From Ctena decussata (lineage: Eukaryota; Mollusca; Bivalvia; Lucinida; Lucinidae): a stretch of DNA of 64,000 nucleotides. Positions within the stretch are counted from its first letter, which is position 1; the number at the start of each line of letters is the position of its first letter. The stretch spans positions 84,800,979-84,864,978 of the forward strand of contig OZ022501.1 in assembly GCA_963989385.1 (NCBI GenBank). The letters are read 5' to 3'. This document shows, piece after piece, positions 37,201 through 48,555 of the stretch. The notes below the pieces were generated by a model. That model saw only the letters and a program-made list of their open reading frames with translations. It did not search any database and had not been told where the DNA came from. The translations under genes and the position numbers were made by a program.

Positions 37201-37830
37201 TAGACTCTTTGACGTATAACATAACTCCGCCATGATTATCGCCAACTCGATCTTTGCGCTCCGGAGTTTGATATGACTGCAGTAAGAGGTCTTCGTTAGT
37301 AACAGCTGGACTCAGCCAAGTTTCAGAAAAAGCTAATATATCGAATTTATACAATTCCGTTAACAGTATGTCCAGTTTCGCAACCACACTTTGTACATTG
37401 TAATGCACGAATGATAAATGACGAGATAGATTTAACGAACTTAGAGTAGATGCGGAAGAACTAAATACGCTAGAAGAAGTGTCCGACGAAACAGATGACG
37501 GGCCGGGATTAGGATGTACATTCCCTGATAGCAGAAGGAGCAAGACAAAAAGCCAAAGCACAGAAAGCAACGCAAAGAAGGCAATCGAAGTGAAAATAGT
37601 GAACTCACAATTGTATCTGAAGCCTTTCCCGGGCAAAGCATGTCGCAAGCAATAATGTTTAGTGCATTTATTAGGTAGGAAATTATTTTGTTGAATAGCC
37701 AATAATAAAGAAGTACACTGATCAGGATTGAAATGGAGCCAAATGATTGCTATCATATTCATAAGTAGGAAAAAACTGTACCTACGCTTGTAAGTGCGCA
37801 TAGCGACGGTCAACCCCTTTCGATTATAAT
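34240..37830 (-). mobile_element. Second LINE, different family, minus strand
   Basis: A 3.6 kb non-LTR retrotransposon copy of the CR1/L2-like group, distinct in sequence from the elements at 16019 and 20070. Its 3' end follows the C-terminal zinc motif, with GAATAAAGATGCAATTCAAT near 34290-34265. The 5' end lies just upstream of the ORF, near 37830. No target duplication was identified, so the ends are approximate. Confidence 0.8.
34291..37813 (-). pseudogene. LINE ORF: TM-2A-like-endonuclease-reverse transcriptase-zinc tail
   Basis: Residues 78-95 are strongly hydrophobic and run into GNVHPNPGP (residues 97-105, bases 37525-37499), which resembles 2A but has Asn and His at the conserved Asp and Glu. 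The endonuclease shows HYNVQSVVAK, FSETWLS, GGVMLYVKES and TGDFNY. The reverse transcriptase shows GKAAGPDGINN, CDVSKAFDRVWH, AGVPQGSILGPLLF and LFADDTSLY. The C-terminus has CRCG...HFLMACH, a zinc motif typical of these LINEs. The frame from 37813 to 34736 is continuous except for TGA at 37156-37154 and TAA at 36841-36839. A frameshift near 34745 precedes the C-terminal part. No PHD finger is present, unlike the other family. Confidence 0.9.
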
Positions 37831-38529
37831 CTATGAAATTGTCAAAAGCAAATATAGAAACAGTTCAATCGTCGTCATGCGCACATGTCGAATGTATTGG
37901 AGGAATACATAACTTTGAGCAATTTCTTCGAAACACGTGTGATTCCCAACACCGAGCCGTCCACCCACTCCACAGCCAGACATATAAGAGAGAAAATATA
38001 AACAAAATAAAACTTGGCCAAAGAAAAATGTATGAAACATAATGCTAGATATTGATGATTAAAAAAATGTTTTGTAACAAGTATGGAGGTTTTGAGAGAA
38101 CTATTTTTTTTTATAATGCTGCTGATGAACTGCAATAGTATATTCAATAAAATACGCCACTAGTATCTATAAGACGTCTTTCAATAGCGTCACCCAAGGC
38201 CCGACCGACACCCATCCTGGTTAATAACGAAAATACTGTATTTGAGCAAAACATATAACACAATGTCACTATCCCGGCTGACAACGAAATTAAATGACAA
38301 AAATAGGACGTTCAATGCCTTGGGTGTGTAAAGAGTAAAATAGATTTGAGCTCTGTAAACATGTAAAAAGGTATATAAAAAGAGAGGAAAAATACAACTC
38401 TTGTTTGAAGATGATAAAGAATACAAGAGCTACGGTGGAAAAAAATAATGTAGATTTATATTCAGAGATGGTAGACTTAGTATCAGCCTCTGAAGCCTTT
38501 CAGCTTAGCAAATCTGCTTCGTATTATAC
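37831..38529. other. Non-coding stretch
   Basis: No gene or repeat boundary recognised between the LINE 5' end and the palindromic arm that starts at 38530. The open frames here are short and overlap on both strands. Confidence 0.5.
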
Positions 38530-38878
38530 TTTATCATATGACGTCGCATCTGAGAGTGTAATAAAGCCATGCATTAAAATCGATAATCCACTAGTGGATT
38601 AAATATGCAAATTACGTCGTAACGTAATGCGATGACGTTCATAAAACGTCGCGTTTTCTAATGGCGAAATGGTGACGTTTTAGTGCAAAATTTGCTAATA
38701 AAATGCGATTTTAGTGTCATATGATAAATAGAATCTTGCATTCGTGCCCCTGTATTATTGAATTTATTAAACTCGTTGGGAAAAAAGAAAGGCAGAGGCA
38801 GAGCCTCGCATCTTATCTTTTTCCCCAACTCGTTTAATAAATTCAATAATACATGAGCACTCATGTAAGATCCTCTAT
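38530..38878 (+). repeat. Left arm of a large inverted repeat (palindromic element)
   Basis: This arm is an imperfect inverse of 40890-41242. It starts TTTATCATATGACGTCGCAT and ends GATCCTCTAT. The inner part (38751-38852) is itself a hairpin whose stem contains TATTGAATTTATTAAACTCG. The two arms could be the long inverted repeats of one 2.7 kb transposon or two inverted copies of one MITE. Confidence 0.8.
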
Positions 38879-39033
38879 ATCAAGTAACTTTACAAGCTCA
38901 CTCGGTCGCACATTCACTGTGTAACAATATTCAAATTCTTAGATTATCATGGAATGAAATATCTGAATATTTTTTCAGACGGTACATGTTTTAACCATTG
39001 GTTAGAAATCCCAGGCGTGTAGAGGCAAAAGAG

Positions 39034-39156
39034 ATGGAGAAGAAACCTGTGCCAAAGGCTGTGGGGAGAGGCCTGGATCAGCATGCTGTGGCGGAACCAG
39101 ACAAAACAGAAAAACAAATTAAGGAAAGGGAATCAACATCAAAACTCACCATAGAG
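39034..39156 (+). CDS. Candidate first coding exon of the coiled-coil gene
   Basis: A polypyrimidine tract with AG at 38971-38978 is a plausible acceptor. A frame in sequence has a stop at 38992, so translation could start at ATG 39034. It encodes 41 residues beginning MEKKPVPKAVGRGLDQ and ending ESTSKLTIE, followed by GTACAAAC, a usable donor. The exon end is in phase 0, as in every later exon, and the product is highly charged. It lies between two inverted palindromic arms and just before a TTAA-flanked element. Alternatively it is a chance open frame; coding potential of 41 codons is weak evidence. Confidence 0.4.
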
Positions 39157-39180
39157 GTACAAACATGTTCTGGTCTTTAA

Positions 39181-40016
39181 GGTGAGGTGGGAGTAATTCA
39201 GCGCCGCCATGCGGCAGTTTCCGTCACTACGCTACGTAATGACGTCGAACGTTCCATTTGATAAAAACAAGATGGCGTCAACGTTAGCCGCTTCTGTGAT
39301 AAATTCATGGTCTGCTCACAAAATACAAGGAGGCTGAGCGCTGGGCGAAATTTAAAGGAACTTGTAGAAAGTACCGTAGAGGTGAAACTGAAAAAGCTAG
39401 CTAGTTATCCGTGCGGAAGACTACTTGTGGGATATTTGACAGTTTCTTAACAGTTTATGGGACGACGTTCGCAGCTTTTGAGTTAGAAAGTGCCGTAGAG
39501 AAGAAACTGAAAAAATATAGCTAGTTTTCCGTGGGAAGAAAGCTGTCCTCTGACAGTTACTCATTAGTTTGTTAGGTGGAGTTCGCAGCTGTTGAGTTGC
39601 AATAACGAAGCCTCGTGAAATTGAATCCAGGATCGTACAATGAATAGTCAGATCACTGTCTACACTTCCACCACGTACGTAGCAGTTAACATGGTAGCAG
39701 CCATAGACAGTCGTTATCATACCACCCACACTTTAAATACATGTACTAATCAGCAAAAGCTATGCCAAATTTCAGTTATATCAAAAATTCTTAGACTGTC
39801 CCTAGCATTTGAACACCACCAGGCAGCCTTATTAACGTCGACGCAATGTTGTCAGAATCTTTTATCGACGTTGATATGATAATTCAACATCTGTTCTGTC
39901 AATAAGCTAAAAACAATGTGGCGTTTCTTTTTCCTTGCCTTTCTTTCACCTTACTGTTTTTCATTTCTTGTTTCTGTTTCAAGTGTATATCAAAGTATCT
40001 CAGCTGTCTATCATTT

Positions 40017-40053
<37 letters not shown>

Positions 40054-40885
40054 ACGAAGTCCAGTCGTTGGACCGCTAGGTCACCGTGCAGAATATTATA
40101 GGCCCTTTCTTGGGTCGGGTCAGGAACTGGAAAACTTGACACGCTTACACTGTTCAAAAGCCAAGTGGACAAGGAAATTGCTCAAATGTCATAACGCGTG
40201 GAAGCCCGCCCCAACTCGGGTGCCTGTCAACTGTCTCGGGTGCCCGTCAGGTGTATGGGAGGGCATAATGGCAATGCTTTCGATTTTTTTTTAATTAGAA
40301 ATACTTAGTTAAGACGGATTATGCAGAGATTTAGAGAAACGTATTACATCTGCCTTCATCCTGCACTTTCCAGACAATGGCAATCATGAGTGATGAAAGT
40401 TCCAGACAAATTTTGCCGGTAGCCTACAAAAAGCGATAGTTGATATGTGGCGCGAAAAGTTAAGTAACGTAAACGTCACCATGCGCAACGTCAACATTTC
40501 AGTCTAAAGAAACGGCAGGCCGAGCATTTAATGCACTTTAACTCGAAAGTTAAGTCGGCGACCTACTATTTTTTTATTGCTTTAATGTGAACTTCTGTCA
40601 TTGGGTGATACTGTGTTAGTTTTTGAAGAAAAAAATGTGTTTTGTTTTCTCAGAATGAAGGTTTTTATCCAAGAGGTACGAGCAAAAAAGTGCACTTTCC
40701 ATAGAACGCCATTATAACGTCGGGTCGAAAAAGTGGAAATATTGACGTTTTCGAGGTCAGATATCTTAAAAACGACATCGGCGACCCCACTTTTTTATTA
40801 CATTTTCTGAAAGAGGGACTTAAAATGTACAATATAAGGGCGTATGAATAAAATCATGTGTTTTGTCAATTACTCCCACCTCACC
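39181..40885. mobile_element. TTAA-flanked TIR element, 1.7 kb, non-autonomous
   Basis: TTAA lies directly outside both ends (39177-39180 and 40886-40889). The terminal inverted repeats are a perfect 18 bp (GGTGAGGTGGGAGTAATT and its complement). Known families with TTAA duplications are piggyBac and Kolobok; the ends do not decide between them. No transposase frame. It carries a (GA)n microsatellite at 40021-40050. It sits in the candidate first intron of the coiled-coil gene. Confidence 0.85.
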
Positions 40886-40889
40886 TTAA

Positions 40890-41242
40890 ATAGAGGATCT
40901 TACATGAGTGCTCATGTATTATTGAATTTATTAAACGAGTTGGGGAAAAAGATAAGATGCGAGGCTATGCCGAGCATCTTATCTTTTTTCCCAACGAGTT
41001 TAATAGATTCAATAATACAGGAACACGAATGCAAGATTCTATTTATCATTTGACACTAAAAGCGCATTTAAGTAGCCAATTTTGCACTAAAACGTTATGA
41101 TTTCCCCATTAGAAAAAAGCGACGTTTTTATGGACGTCAACGCATTACGCTCCGACGTAATTTGCATATTTGATCCACTAGTGGATTATCGATTTTAATG
41201 CATGGGTTTATTACACTCTCAGATGCGACGTCATATGATAAA
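40890..41242 (-). repeat. Right arm of the large inverted repeat
   Basis: Inverse of 38530-38878, starting ATAGAGGATCTTACATGAGT and ending CGTCATATGATAAA. It has the same inner hairpin (40915-41015). The TTAA element abuts its inner edge. Confidence 0.8.
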
Positions 41243-41299
41243 TATTATTACACGTGATTCTACTAACTTGCCGGTAAACAATTAGGGTCGGTAGATATA

Positions 41300-42136
41300 A
41301 AATGTTTAAATAATGATTTGCTGTTATTAGCTCACAGAGCCGAAGGCTCATTGGTGAGCTTATGGAGTAGGTAGACCTTCGTTGTCCGTTGTCCGCCTGT
41401 CATCCGGACTCTTTAAACATCTCCTCTTAAACCACTGACCAAAGACAATCAAATTATATACGGATCCTCTGTGAGATAGTGGAAGGAAAAATTGTTAAAA
41501 AGGTCACATCACCATGAAGGCCGTAATGCCCGTGTATGGTAAAAGCTTATTTTTTTCTCTGAAAGCAATAGGCCGATTATCCTGAAAGTCGGTATGCTGC
41601 ATTGGGTGCTAAAGTACTTCCAAGTTTGTTCACATAATAGCCCTGGGTTGGCACTGACTTATTTGGCGACATGGTCAATTTTATGCTCCTTAGGCTTTTA
41701 TATGGGAGAAAGATTAAACAATGGATTTTTTAGAAACTGTTTTAGTTTGTGATATCAAAGTCGGTTGGTACAATAAACTAAATGAGGACATAAACCTATA
41801 TAAATTTCAAGATCAAAAACATTCACCAACCTTGGCCCAAGGTCACTCTGATTCAACCTTTTCATCCTTCTTTTATTTAGAAACGGCAATGCCGATTGAA
41901 GTTGAATTTCATTTAGGGTCAGTATAGGATGGGGGACGAATGATAATTTAAAAGGTCCAGATCACATGACTAAAATGGTCATCAGGCCTATATATGGTCA
42001 AAAATCTTCTGTGAATTTCAAAGGTAGATGACCTTGAAAGTTGGTATGCAGCACTGGGTACTCAAGTACATGTACTATCAAGTTTGTTAAAAATGACCCT
42101 AGGCTTACCTAGAACTATTTTGCGACAACTTCAAAT
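41300..42136. repeat. Dispersed repeat with about 470-bp tandem similarity
   Basis: Starts with TTAGCTCACAGAGCCGAAGG. The passages at 41530-41645 and 41995-42115 are diverged copies of each other (ATGGTAAAAG..., CCTGAAAGTCGGTATGCTGC). No coding signature. Confidence 0.6.
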
Positions 42137-42137
42137 A

Positions 42138-42350
42138 GGGAAGAGTCGGGTAATTTCGGATAGCGGGTTAATTCGGACAAACCATTGCAAACAGTGAAAA
42201 TCCAAATGAAACGGCTCATTATGAGCCGTCTCATCAGAACGTTCACTGTTTGCCCAGTTAATACTGTTTTGATTCCAAACAACTGACATATAAAGGGAGC
42301 AATGTCACTGTCCGAATTAACCCGCTGTACGAATTTACACGACTTGACCC
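42138..42350. mobile_element. Foldback MITE flanked by TA
   Basis: The outer 45 bases of each end are inverted copies containing AGCGGGTTAATTCGGACA. TA lies directly outside both ends. The centre holds a perfect hairpin, ACGGCTCATTATGAGCCGT. The TA duplication suggests mobilisation by a Tc1/mariner-type transposase (inference). Confidence 0.75.
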
Positions 42351-42820
42351 TATATGTATGGGGGGAAAAGGTAAAGCAAAGGGTGATCAGAAACTGTTGT
42401 TGTCTATGATATGAACTTCGACTTTAAAATATCGAGAGTTGACTGCACTTGACGATCAGTACAAGGTATGAGACATTTATACCATGATAATCATTCCGCT
42501 TGATAGTCATTGTGCTATGTCAAAATCAAACAAACATCTTGAAATGTTCAGTGGAAGACATGCACTACTGGGGCTTTAAAAATGCTGTCTGTGCACAAGT
42601 CTTCATTCGTTGATCCGACAGTACAATATAATCATGATGCTTGCATAGCGGTGAAAGTGGACCCGATAGGAAGCAAAATTTACGGCATAGTATTGTTTTG
42701 TACGGTTTGGCGAATAATTTAAAAGCAGTATTTCTAGCAATCCACACACCCAAAACAAACTCAAACGCACACCTAGTTTCATTAAATTTTCTTGTAACCT
42801 CGCTTAATCCATTTTTCCAG

Positions 42821-42910
42821 ACAACCCATCTATCGGAAACCAAAGCGGTGGTGCGTGTGGAAATAAATGATGTCATTCTCAAGGCTGAGAGAGAAAAGCT
42901 ATTAAATCAG
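42821..42910 (+). CDS. Coiled-coil gene, 30-codon exon (first clear one)
   Basis: The acceptor is TTTTTCCAG and the donor is CAG|GTATTG; both ends are phase 0. It encodes 30 residues, TTHLSETKAVVRVEIN then DVILKAEREKLLNQ, without proline or glycine and with helical charge pattern. Length and phase match the later 30-codon exons, but the sequence is diverged, with no KHETVQRES core. It is best seen as the exon before the duplicated array. The candidate exon at 39034-39156 would join it in frame. Confidence 0.7.
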
Positions 42911-43747
42911 GTATTGTATTTCAATACACTTAATTTACATAAAGTTTATTTTCTTACAAATGTATAATGCATAAACATTCTTTGATATTTTACTAAGATT
43001 TTGTCTATTTACACTTCAGTTTATACTCTAGGCTCTTTGCATATCTATGGATGCATTTTGCTTTTCGTCTACATAGTTGAGCCACTGTTGGTGTTGTGAG
43101 AGCCAATGGCCTCGACTCAGCACTTTATCATCAAGTTACGTACGAGGGTCATCCAATAAATAGCGAGGATTAAAATCATAATTTGAGCCAATATATAATT
43201 CTTATATCGAAAACATATTTGCTTGGTATATCCGATCGTTGACTCCTTGTTGATTAGCCAAACGAACGCAAGGGACAAGCTAGTTGCCAGGCTTGTAAAA
43301 TGGTTGCTTTGCTTACTGAAATGCTCCTATCAGTTCAAAGAATCTTAATACGTTACTATGCTCACTATGTGAAATTAAAGCCCTACTTCAAGGGCAGAGA
43401 ACATATTGAAAAGAAAGAACACGGGACATACACTGTAAAAAATCCGTAGATTTTACGATAGAATACCTGGCAACCAGCTACCAGTCCATGTCCCGTTATT
43501 TTTCGGGTGCCCGTAAAAATTGCAGGAATTATCAGGCAGAGTAGGACAATAGGTGTTGTTTTGGTAATATTGCCCTTCAATACTGTACAGGTATTTTTGA
43601 GTACGGCCAGTAAACATAACACTACATGTACCATATCGTAATTTCCAACAATGTTCTACAGGCAAACGCCCGTGAAAATAACGGGAAATGGACTGACAGC
43701 TGGTTGCCAGTTATTCTACCGTAAAATCTACGAAATGTTTTACAGTG

Positions 43748-43785
43748 TACTTCGGAGTGCTATTCATGCCTCATCCTTGACCCTG
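43748..43785 (-). ncRNA. Degenerate hammerhead-like motif
   Basis: On the minus strand: GGGTCA, then AGGATGA where CTGATGA is expected, then GGC...GC and no intact GAAA. Recognisable only by comparison with the copy at 61114-61159, and probably inactive. Confidence 0.4.
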
Positions 43786-44107
43786 ACAATATCTGGTGAC
43801 GAAACCCAGAGGAACGCATACTGTAATTTTATAACTTTAATAAGGCAGTCGGTTCAGAGATTGATTAATATCAAAAAGGGTCCAAATAATTTAAAAGCAA
43901 TGATTTAGAATAAAAGTCTGAACCAATCAAAATTTTCTGATTTCCCAGACTATTTCCTCTGATCTCGGAGTACAAAAATAAAATATAATCTGGATGATGT
44001 ACGGAGAGACGTGTTACGGCCGCCACACGGCACAACACTAGCTGCTGTGAAGTCAAATATAATGTCCTTTTTAGAAGAGCACAGAACACATTGAAAAGAA
44101 GAAGCAT

Positions 44108-44154
44108 TAGCCATACTTCGATGTTTCGGCTATTCCAGCCTTATCATTGGCCCT
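44108..44154 (-). ncRNA. Hammerhead-like motif with mutated core
   Basis: On the minus strand: stem I GGGCCA pairs with TGGCT, stem II AGGCT...AGCC is intact, GAAAC is intact and ATCGAAGTA follows. The CTGATGA core reads ATGATAA, so cleavage is unlikely. The same repeat family as 61114-61159. Confidence 0.55.
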
Positions 44155-45013
44155 GCAAATATAGCTGATGACGAACCCCAGAGGAGTGCATACTGTAATA
44201 TCTTAACTTAGATACGGCAGTCGATTCAGTGAGGAATGCATACTTCAATTTCTGAACTTAAATGAGGCAGTCGTTTTAATAAGGCAGTCGATTTAATAAG
44301 TCGCTCATTTTGACTGAAATTGTCGAAGTTAAGGGCGTAGCTACCTATACGGCAAATACTCAAGTGCGTATTGAAATTTTGTCAAAATTGACAAAATTTC
44401 AAAACACAGCTGCATATTTGCATGCTGAAAATTTATAAATTAGACAATATTTCAATACCAATTACCAAAGTGGCTGAAATACTAGCTTTCCCTTCAAGAA
44501 GTAGAGAATAAAACATGGTTGTGCGTATTATGAAATTGCCCCTAGTTACGCCCCTGGAAGTAGTTAGGAAAAAAAAAAGACAAGCAAAACATGAACATGA
44601 GAATTCAAGGTGGCATTCCGAACGATAGGGTTCGCAGAATATCAATGTTAACTATTTATGGGTTATTCATTTTTGAAAATAAATAGACAAGATAGTCATT
44701 GATTTTGATACTTGATAAAGAAATTCGTCGACAGCTTGATTGTCACATACAATGAAAACGAAATAAACACCAAAATACGTGTACATGTATCAAGAATACA
44801 AAATCTTTATTTCGAATTTTCGGCCCACATACGAGCACACAAAGAGTCATATAGTATCATAAACAGCAAAAACAAAAAATAATCAAGAGAAGAAATCCAA
44901 ATATATATATATGTATCACTCGGGGTTAATCTTTTTAAAAGCGGATGCGCATGCTGGTCTGCACCATTGATGTTAGCACATGACATAAGCCATTTCTCAT
45001 GACGCTGCATATT

Positions 45014-45233
45014 TGAGCTGCGATACGAGAAAACCAAGCCCAGCGCAGACGAAGATCAGCCTGGGCATCTGCCAAGTCTGATCAGACTCTTCGCTAAGCG
45101 CTTAAAGGTTAGCTAAGGGTCAAAGCTACCACCATGCGGACCGCGAAGACGCTGAGCTTACTGGGCGGATGCCCAGGCTGATCTGAGTCTGCGCTTGGCG
45201 CACAACCACTTTGTTTTCTCGTGTCGCGGCTCA
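45014..45233. mobile_element. Foldback MITE, family 2 copy 2
   Basis: TGAGCTGCGATACGAGAAAA at the left is the inverse of the right end; internal similarity to 27991-28228 and 54055-54292 is clear. A short open frame on the minus strand reads EPRHEKTKWLC, a translation artefact of this repeat. Confidence 0.8.
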
Positions 45234-45639
45234 ATTTTTATGATTAAGGTGTAATGTTTCCTTCTTTGCGTGAGATAAACAGTTTTATATAATTTGTAAA
45301 ACGTTATAAAGGTATTCTTTTTTTTTTTCCGTAGGCCCATGAATTTGGCGAATGATTTTTTACTGTCATTATTATTATTATTGTCAATATTTTTATTATA
45401 TCTTGAGTGTTATTTCGAGTATTATAAGGTATGGCAGGTAAATACCTGTTGGCTGGTCCGGAAATACTTTTTAGGGAGTAAAAGTATGCCGCCTAAAGCC
45501 TATATGTGAACATGTTAGTAAAGAAGGGCGCGTTCTCTGTCGTGAATAAAAGGCCAAATGTCAATTGTCCTCAACGGATGGACATGTCAGTAATCGTGAC
45601 ATATGATTTTGCAAGGAGCCATGGCCGCAAGTTGACTAC

Positions 45640-46590
45640 AAAAAGAGGAGTTGCAGCCACAAGATTTCATCAGACTTACAAAAGGCCGTAACTCTGGCAG
45701 AACAGACCCAATTATGACCTTAATAAAATATGATAAATGTCACATGGTGATTATCATATCTCGTTAAGTAAAATCTGTTGAATTCTGCAAGCGGAGCTGC
45801 GGCTACAATATTTAACCAGACTTACAAAGGACGTAACTCTGGCCGAAAGTGTCAAATCATGACCCAAATAAAATATTATCCATTTCATGTAATGCCAACT
45901 ATATCCTGAAAATTTGATAAAAATCGGTTGACAACTGAAAGAGGAGCTGTGGCCACAAAAATGACCGGACTTACAAAGGGCCGTAGCCTTGGCAGAAAGG
46001 TCAATTCCCGACCCCAATAAAATATTATCCTTGTCATGTAGTGATAACAATATCATGAAAGTTTGATAAAAATCGGTTAGAAACCGAAGGAGATGCTGTG
46101 GCCACAAGATTTAACTTGACTAACAAAGGACCGTAAGTCTGGCAAAAAGGGTCCACTTATGACTCAAACAAAATATGACCAACACAATGTAGTGACAACA
46201 ATATCCTGAAAGTTGATAAAAATATGTTGAAAACGGAAGGAGGAGTTGCGGCTATAGGTTTTGACCAGACTTACAAAGGGCCGTAACTCTGGCAGAAAAG
46301 GTTAAAGCGTGACCCGAATAAAATATGATCCACGTCATGTAGTGACAACAATATCCTGACAGTTTGATCAAAATCGGCTGAAAACTGAAGGAGAATTTGT
46401 GGCCACAAATTTTGGCCAGACCTACAAAGGGCCATAACTCTGGCAGAAAGGGTTTAATTAGAACCCCAATGAAATATTATCCAAGTCATGTAGTAACAAC
46501 ATTTCCTGAAAGTTTGACGAAAATCGGTTGAAAACGGAAGGAGGAGTTGTGGCCACAATGTTTTGCCAAACCTACCGTTTCAAAGGGTCT
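45640..46590. repeat. Satellite of about 150-bp units, six copies
   Basis: Units contain GGCCGTAACTCTGGCAGAAA, then AATAAAATATGATCCA, then AACAATATCCTGAAAGTTTG and GAGTTGTGGCCACA. The phrase GCCGTAACTCTGGC or a close variant recurs near 45685, 45830, 45980, 46130, 46280 and 46430. Intronic, non-coding. Confidence 0.85.
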
Positions 46591-47214
46591 AAAAATTTAG
46601 GACAATCCGATGAAACCTAGAAAATGTGTTTATGAAACACTATGCCCCTAACCGTATGCTTGCCTCTAAAGACCCATCATAATGTATCAGTCAGAAAAGT
46701 GGTTTAATGAGTTCATTAATATCTTAGTCTGTAACTGCAGCCTAAGCGGTTCTTCAGATATATGGTTCACAAGCTTGTTCCTATACAAAATGCCAATGTC
46801 CGAAAAATCGGAATAAATCAATCAAACATTTATGAAATAGGCTCAAAAGTTAATCAGGTCATCTACATGATTCTCGCCTCTTTTGACACAAATCTGCATA
46901 CTTTTTCGAAAAATTCCACTGTGACAAGAAAATGCTGCAAAACTTATATCCACGTATAGATAAATCCTTGTACTAATTATTAAAGTTAAATATCATTATT
47001 TTTAATGAGGCAAAACGCAATTTAGTAAAAATATGCATTTCCTTTGTTTTCAAGTATATATACTTGATCTGATGTACGTGTAATAAATGTTTGCCTGAGG
47101 CCATAAATGGAGATACATAAATGAACCAAGTACTGAGCGATTTAGTTTGTCGCTGTCGAACTGCACTTATTCTGAAAAAAGGCGATGTACCCTTCATCTG
47201 TCGATGATTAATGT

Positions 47215-47790
47215 AACTTGGGTCCGTCCGTCCGCCCGTCCGTCAGGCAGTCAGTCCGTCCGTCCATAGACACAATCTTGTCTCCGCAACTCCTCTTACA
47301 TTTTTCAAAGGATTTTGATGAAACTTTCCAGTTATTGTTCCAATGATCTGAAGCTTATCATATTTTACCAAAGTCGTGATTGACTGATTTTTACTAGGGG
47401 TATGGCCCTGTGTTAGTTTTAGCGAATTTGTCAACAGAAAATTTTGTCTCTGCAACTCCTCCTTCATTTTTCAAGGGTGTTGTTATAATTTTTATGATCG
47501 AAAGATGATAATATTTTGCCGAGGTCATGCTTGACTGATTTTTTTAGAGTTATGACACTTAGTTGGCCATATGTTCTCTGTATCTTGATTCACTCGGTTG
47601 GCCATATGTTCTCTGTATCTTGATTATTTGTAATCTTAGTTGTTTCCAACTATGGTTTGAGGGCTGGATTTGGATTTTGATTGTTTCAGTTCCTGGTCTT
47701 TGCATACTTTTTACTTTTAGAATTGTTTCAACAATTCGTCTGGTCTCTTCAACTCCTCTTGCAGTTTTCATTGGATTTTGATGAAACCTT
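47215..47790. repeat. GTCC-rich repeat and block shared with 56770-56897
   Basis: A GTCCGTCC run (47221-47265) heads a repeat containing AACTCCTCTTACATTTTTCA. 47593-47722 is nearly identical to 56770-56897 (CACTCGGTTGGCCATATGTT to TGCATACTTTTTACTTTTA). A 35-bp direct duplication lies at 47570-47625. 47800-48477 shows nothing that I recognise. Confidence 0.75.
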
Positions 47791-48477
47791 TAAGTTATTG
47801 TTCCCATGACCTGAAGAGGAAAAATAAATAATAATAATCGACTTTATTTTCAGAGGGTGAAACACATTTAGTAAATACTAATTATCCATGTTCCATTAAA
47901 TCCAGTTCTGATTCGGTTTGCTAGAATAATCACGCAATTTTTCTTTTGCTTTAGCGAAAACTGCAGCTTACTTTCCAACACTTGCCCAAGGGGACAAAAC
48001 TTTGTTTGTAACGAGTTAGCAATGCTTACATCCTTGGTGATGTTTCTGAGACATTTTAACGTGCTAGATAAGGAGGGCATCAGAGCCAGGTACAACTCGA
48101 CTCCAGACATTGAGATTACTGATCAGAATTTATGATTTTTGAGTCTGACCCCATGGTTGTTTACGCTTTCATTACGCATGAAAAAAAACCAATACGTTAG
48201 CGATAAAGTCAACAACAAGCATTGATGATGCCTTCCCTATTTTGTCATTTGCAGCAGATTTCTATTTTGACGTACAAGCACAAAAAGAAAATATGCCTAG
48301 TTTTCGCGTTCGAGTATATTAGGTAGCACTTTGACACTAATGTCCTGTAGAGCGTTAAAAGTTACAATAAACCTTTCTGCTGCTGTCCAATCAAATGATT
48401 TGTTTTTCTTTAGAAGCTGACAGCTTTGATTTGTATGCTACTAGGATTGTTTGATGAGTTTGCTTATCTAATTGCAG

Positions 48478-48555
48478 GAACGTGTTAAACAGGATGCATT
48501 GAAAGATCAGATCACTTCGCTTCAGAAACGTGTCCAGCAGCTCGAGAAATCTGAG
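48478..48555 (+). CDS. Coiled-coil gene, 26-codon exon, pair 1
   Basis: Acceptor TAATTGCAG, donor GAG|GTAACC, phase 0 at both ends. Encodes ERVKQDALKDQITSLQKRVQ then QLEKSE. L8, I12, L15, V19 and L22 form an a/d heptad pattern; the ending KSE is shared by the later 26-codon exons. It begins the visible array of exon pairs. Confidence 0.85.

Larger units (their letters stand above)
42911..48477 (+). other. Intron of the coiled-coil gene
   Basis: 5.6 kb between two clear exons. It holds two degenerate hammerhead-bearing repeats (near 43770 and 44130), a MITE (45014), a 150-bp satellite (45640) and a dispersed repeat (47215-47790). 43400-44330 contains tandem diverged copies of one unit (AACGCATACTGTAATTTTAT, then AAGGCAGTCG). 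I see no further exon of the 78- or 90-bp type. Confidence 0.6.

Noticed and set aside
42821..42910. Counting this exon as a fifth exact copy of the duplicated 30-codon exon
   Set aside because: Length and phase match, but the KHETVQRES core is absent; only general heptad features are shared, so it is listed as a neighbouring exon rather than a duplicate.
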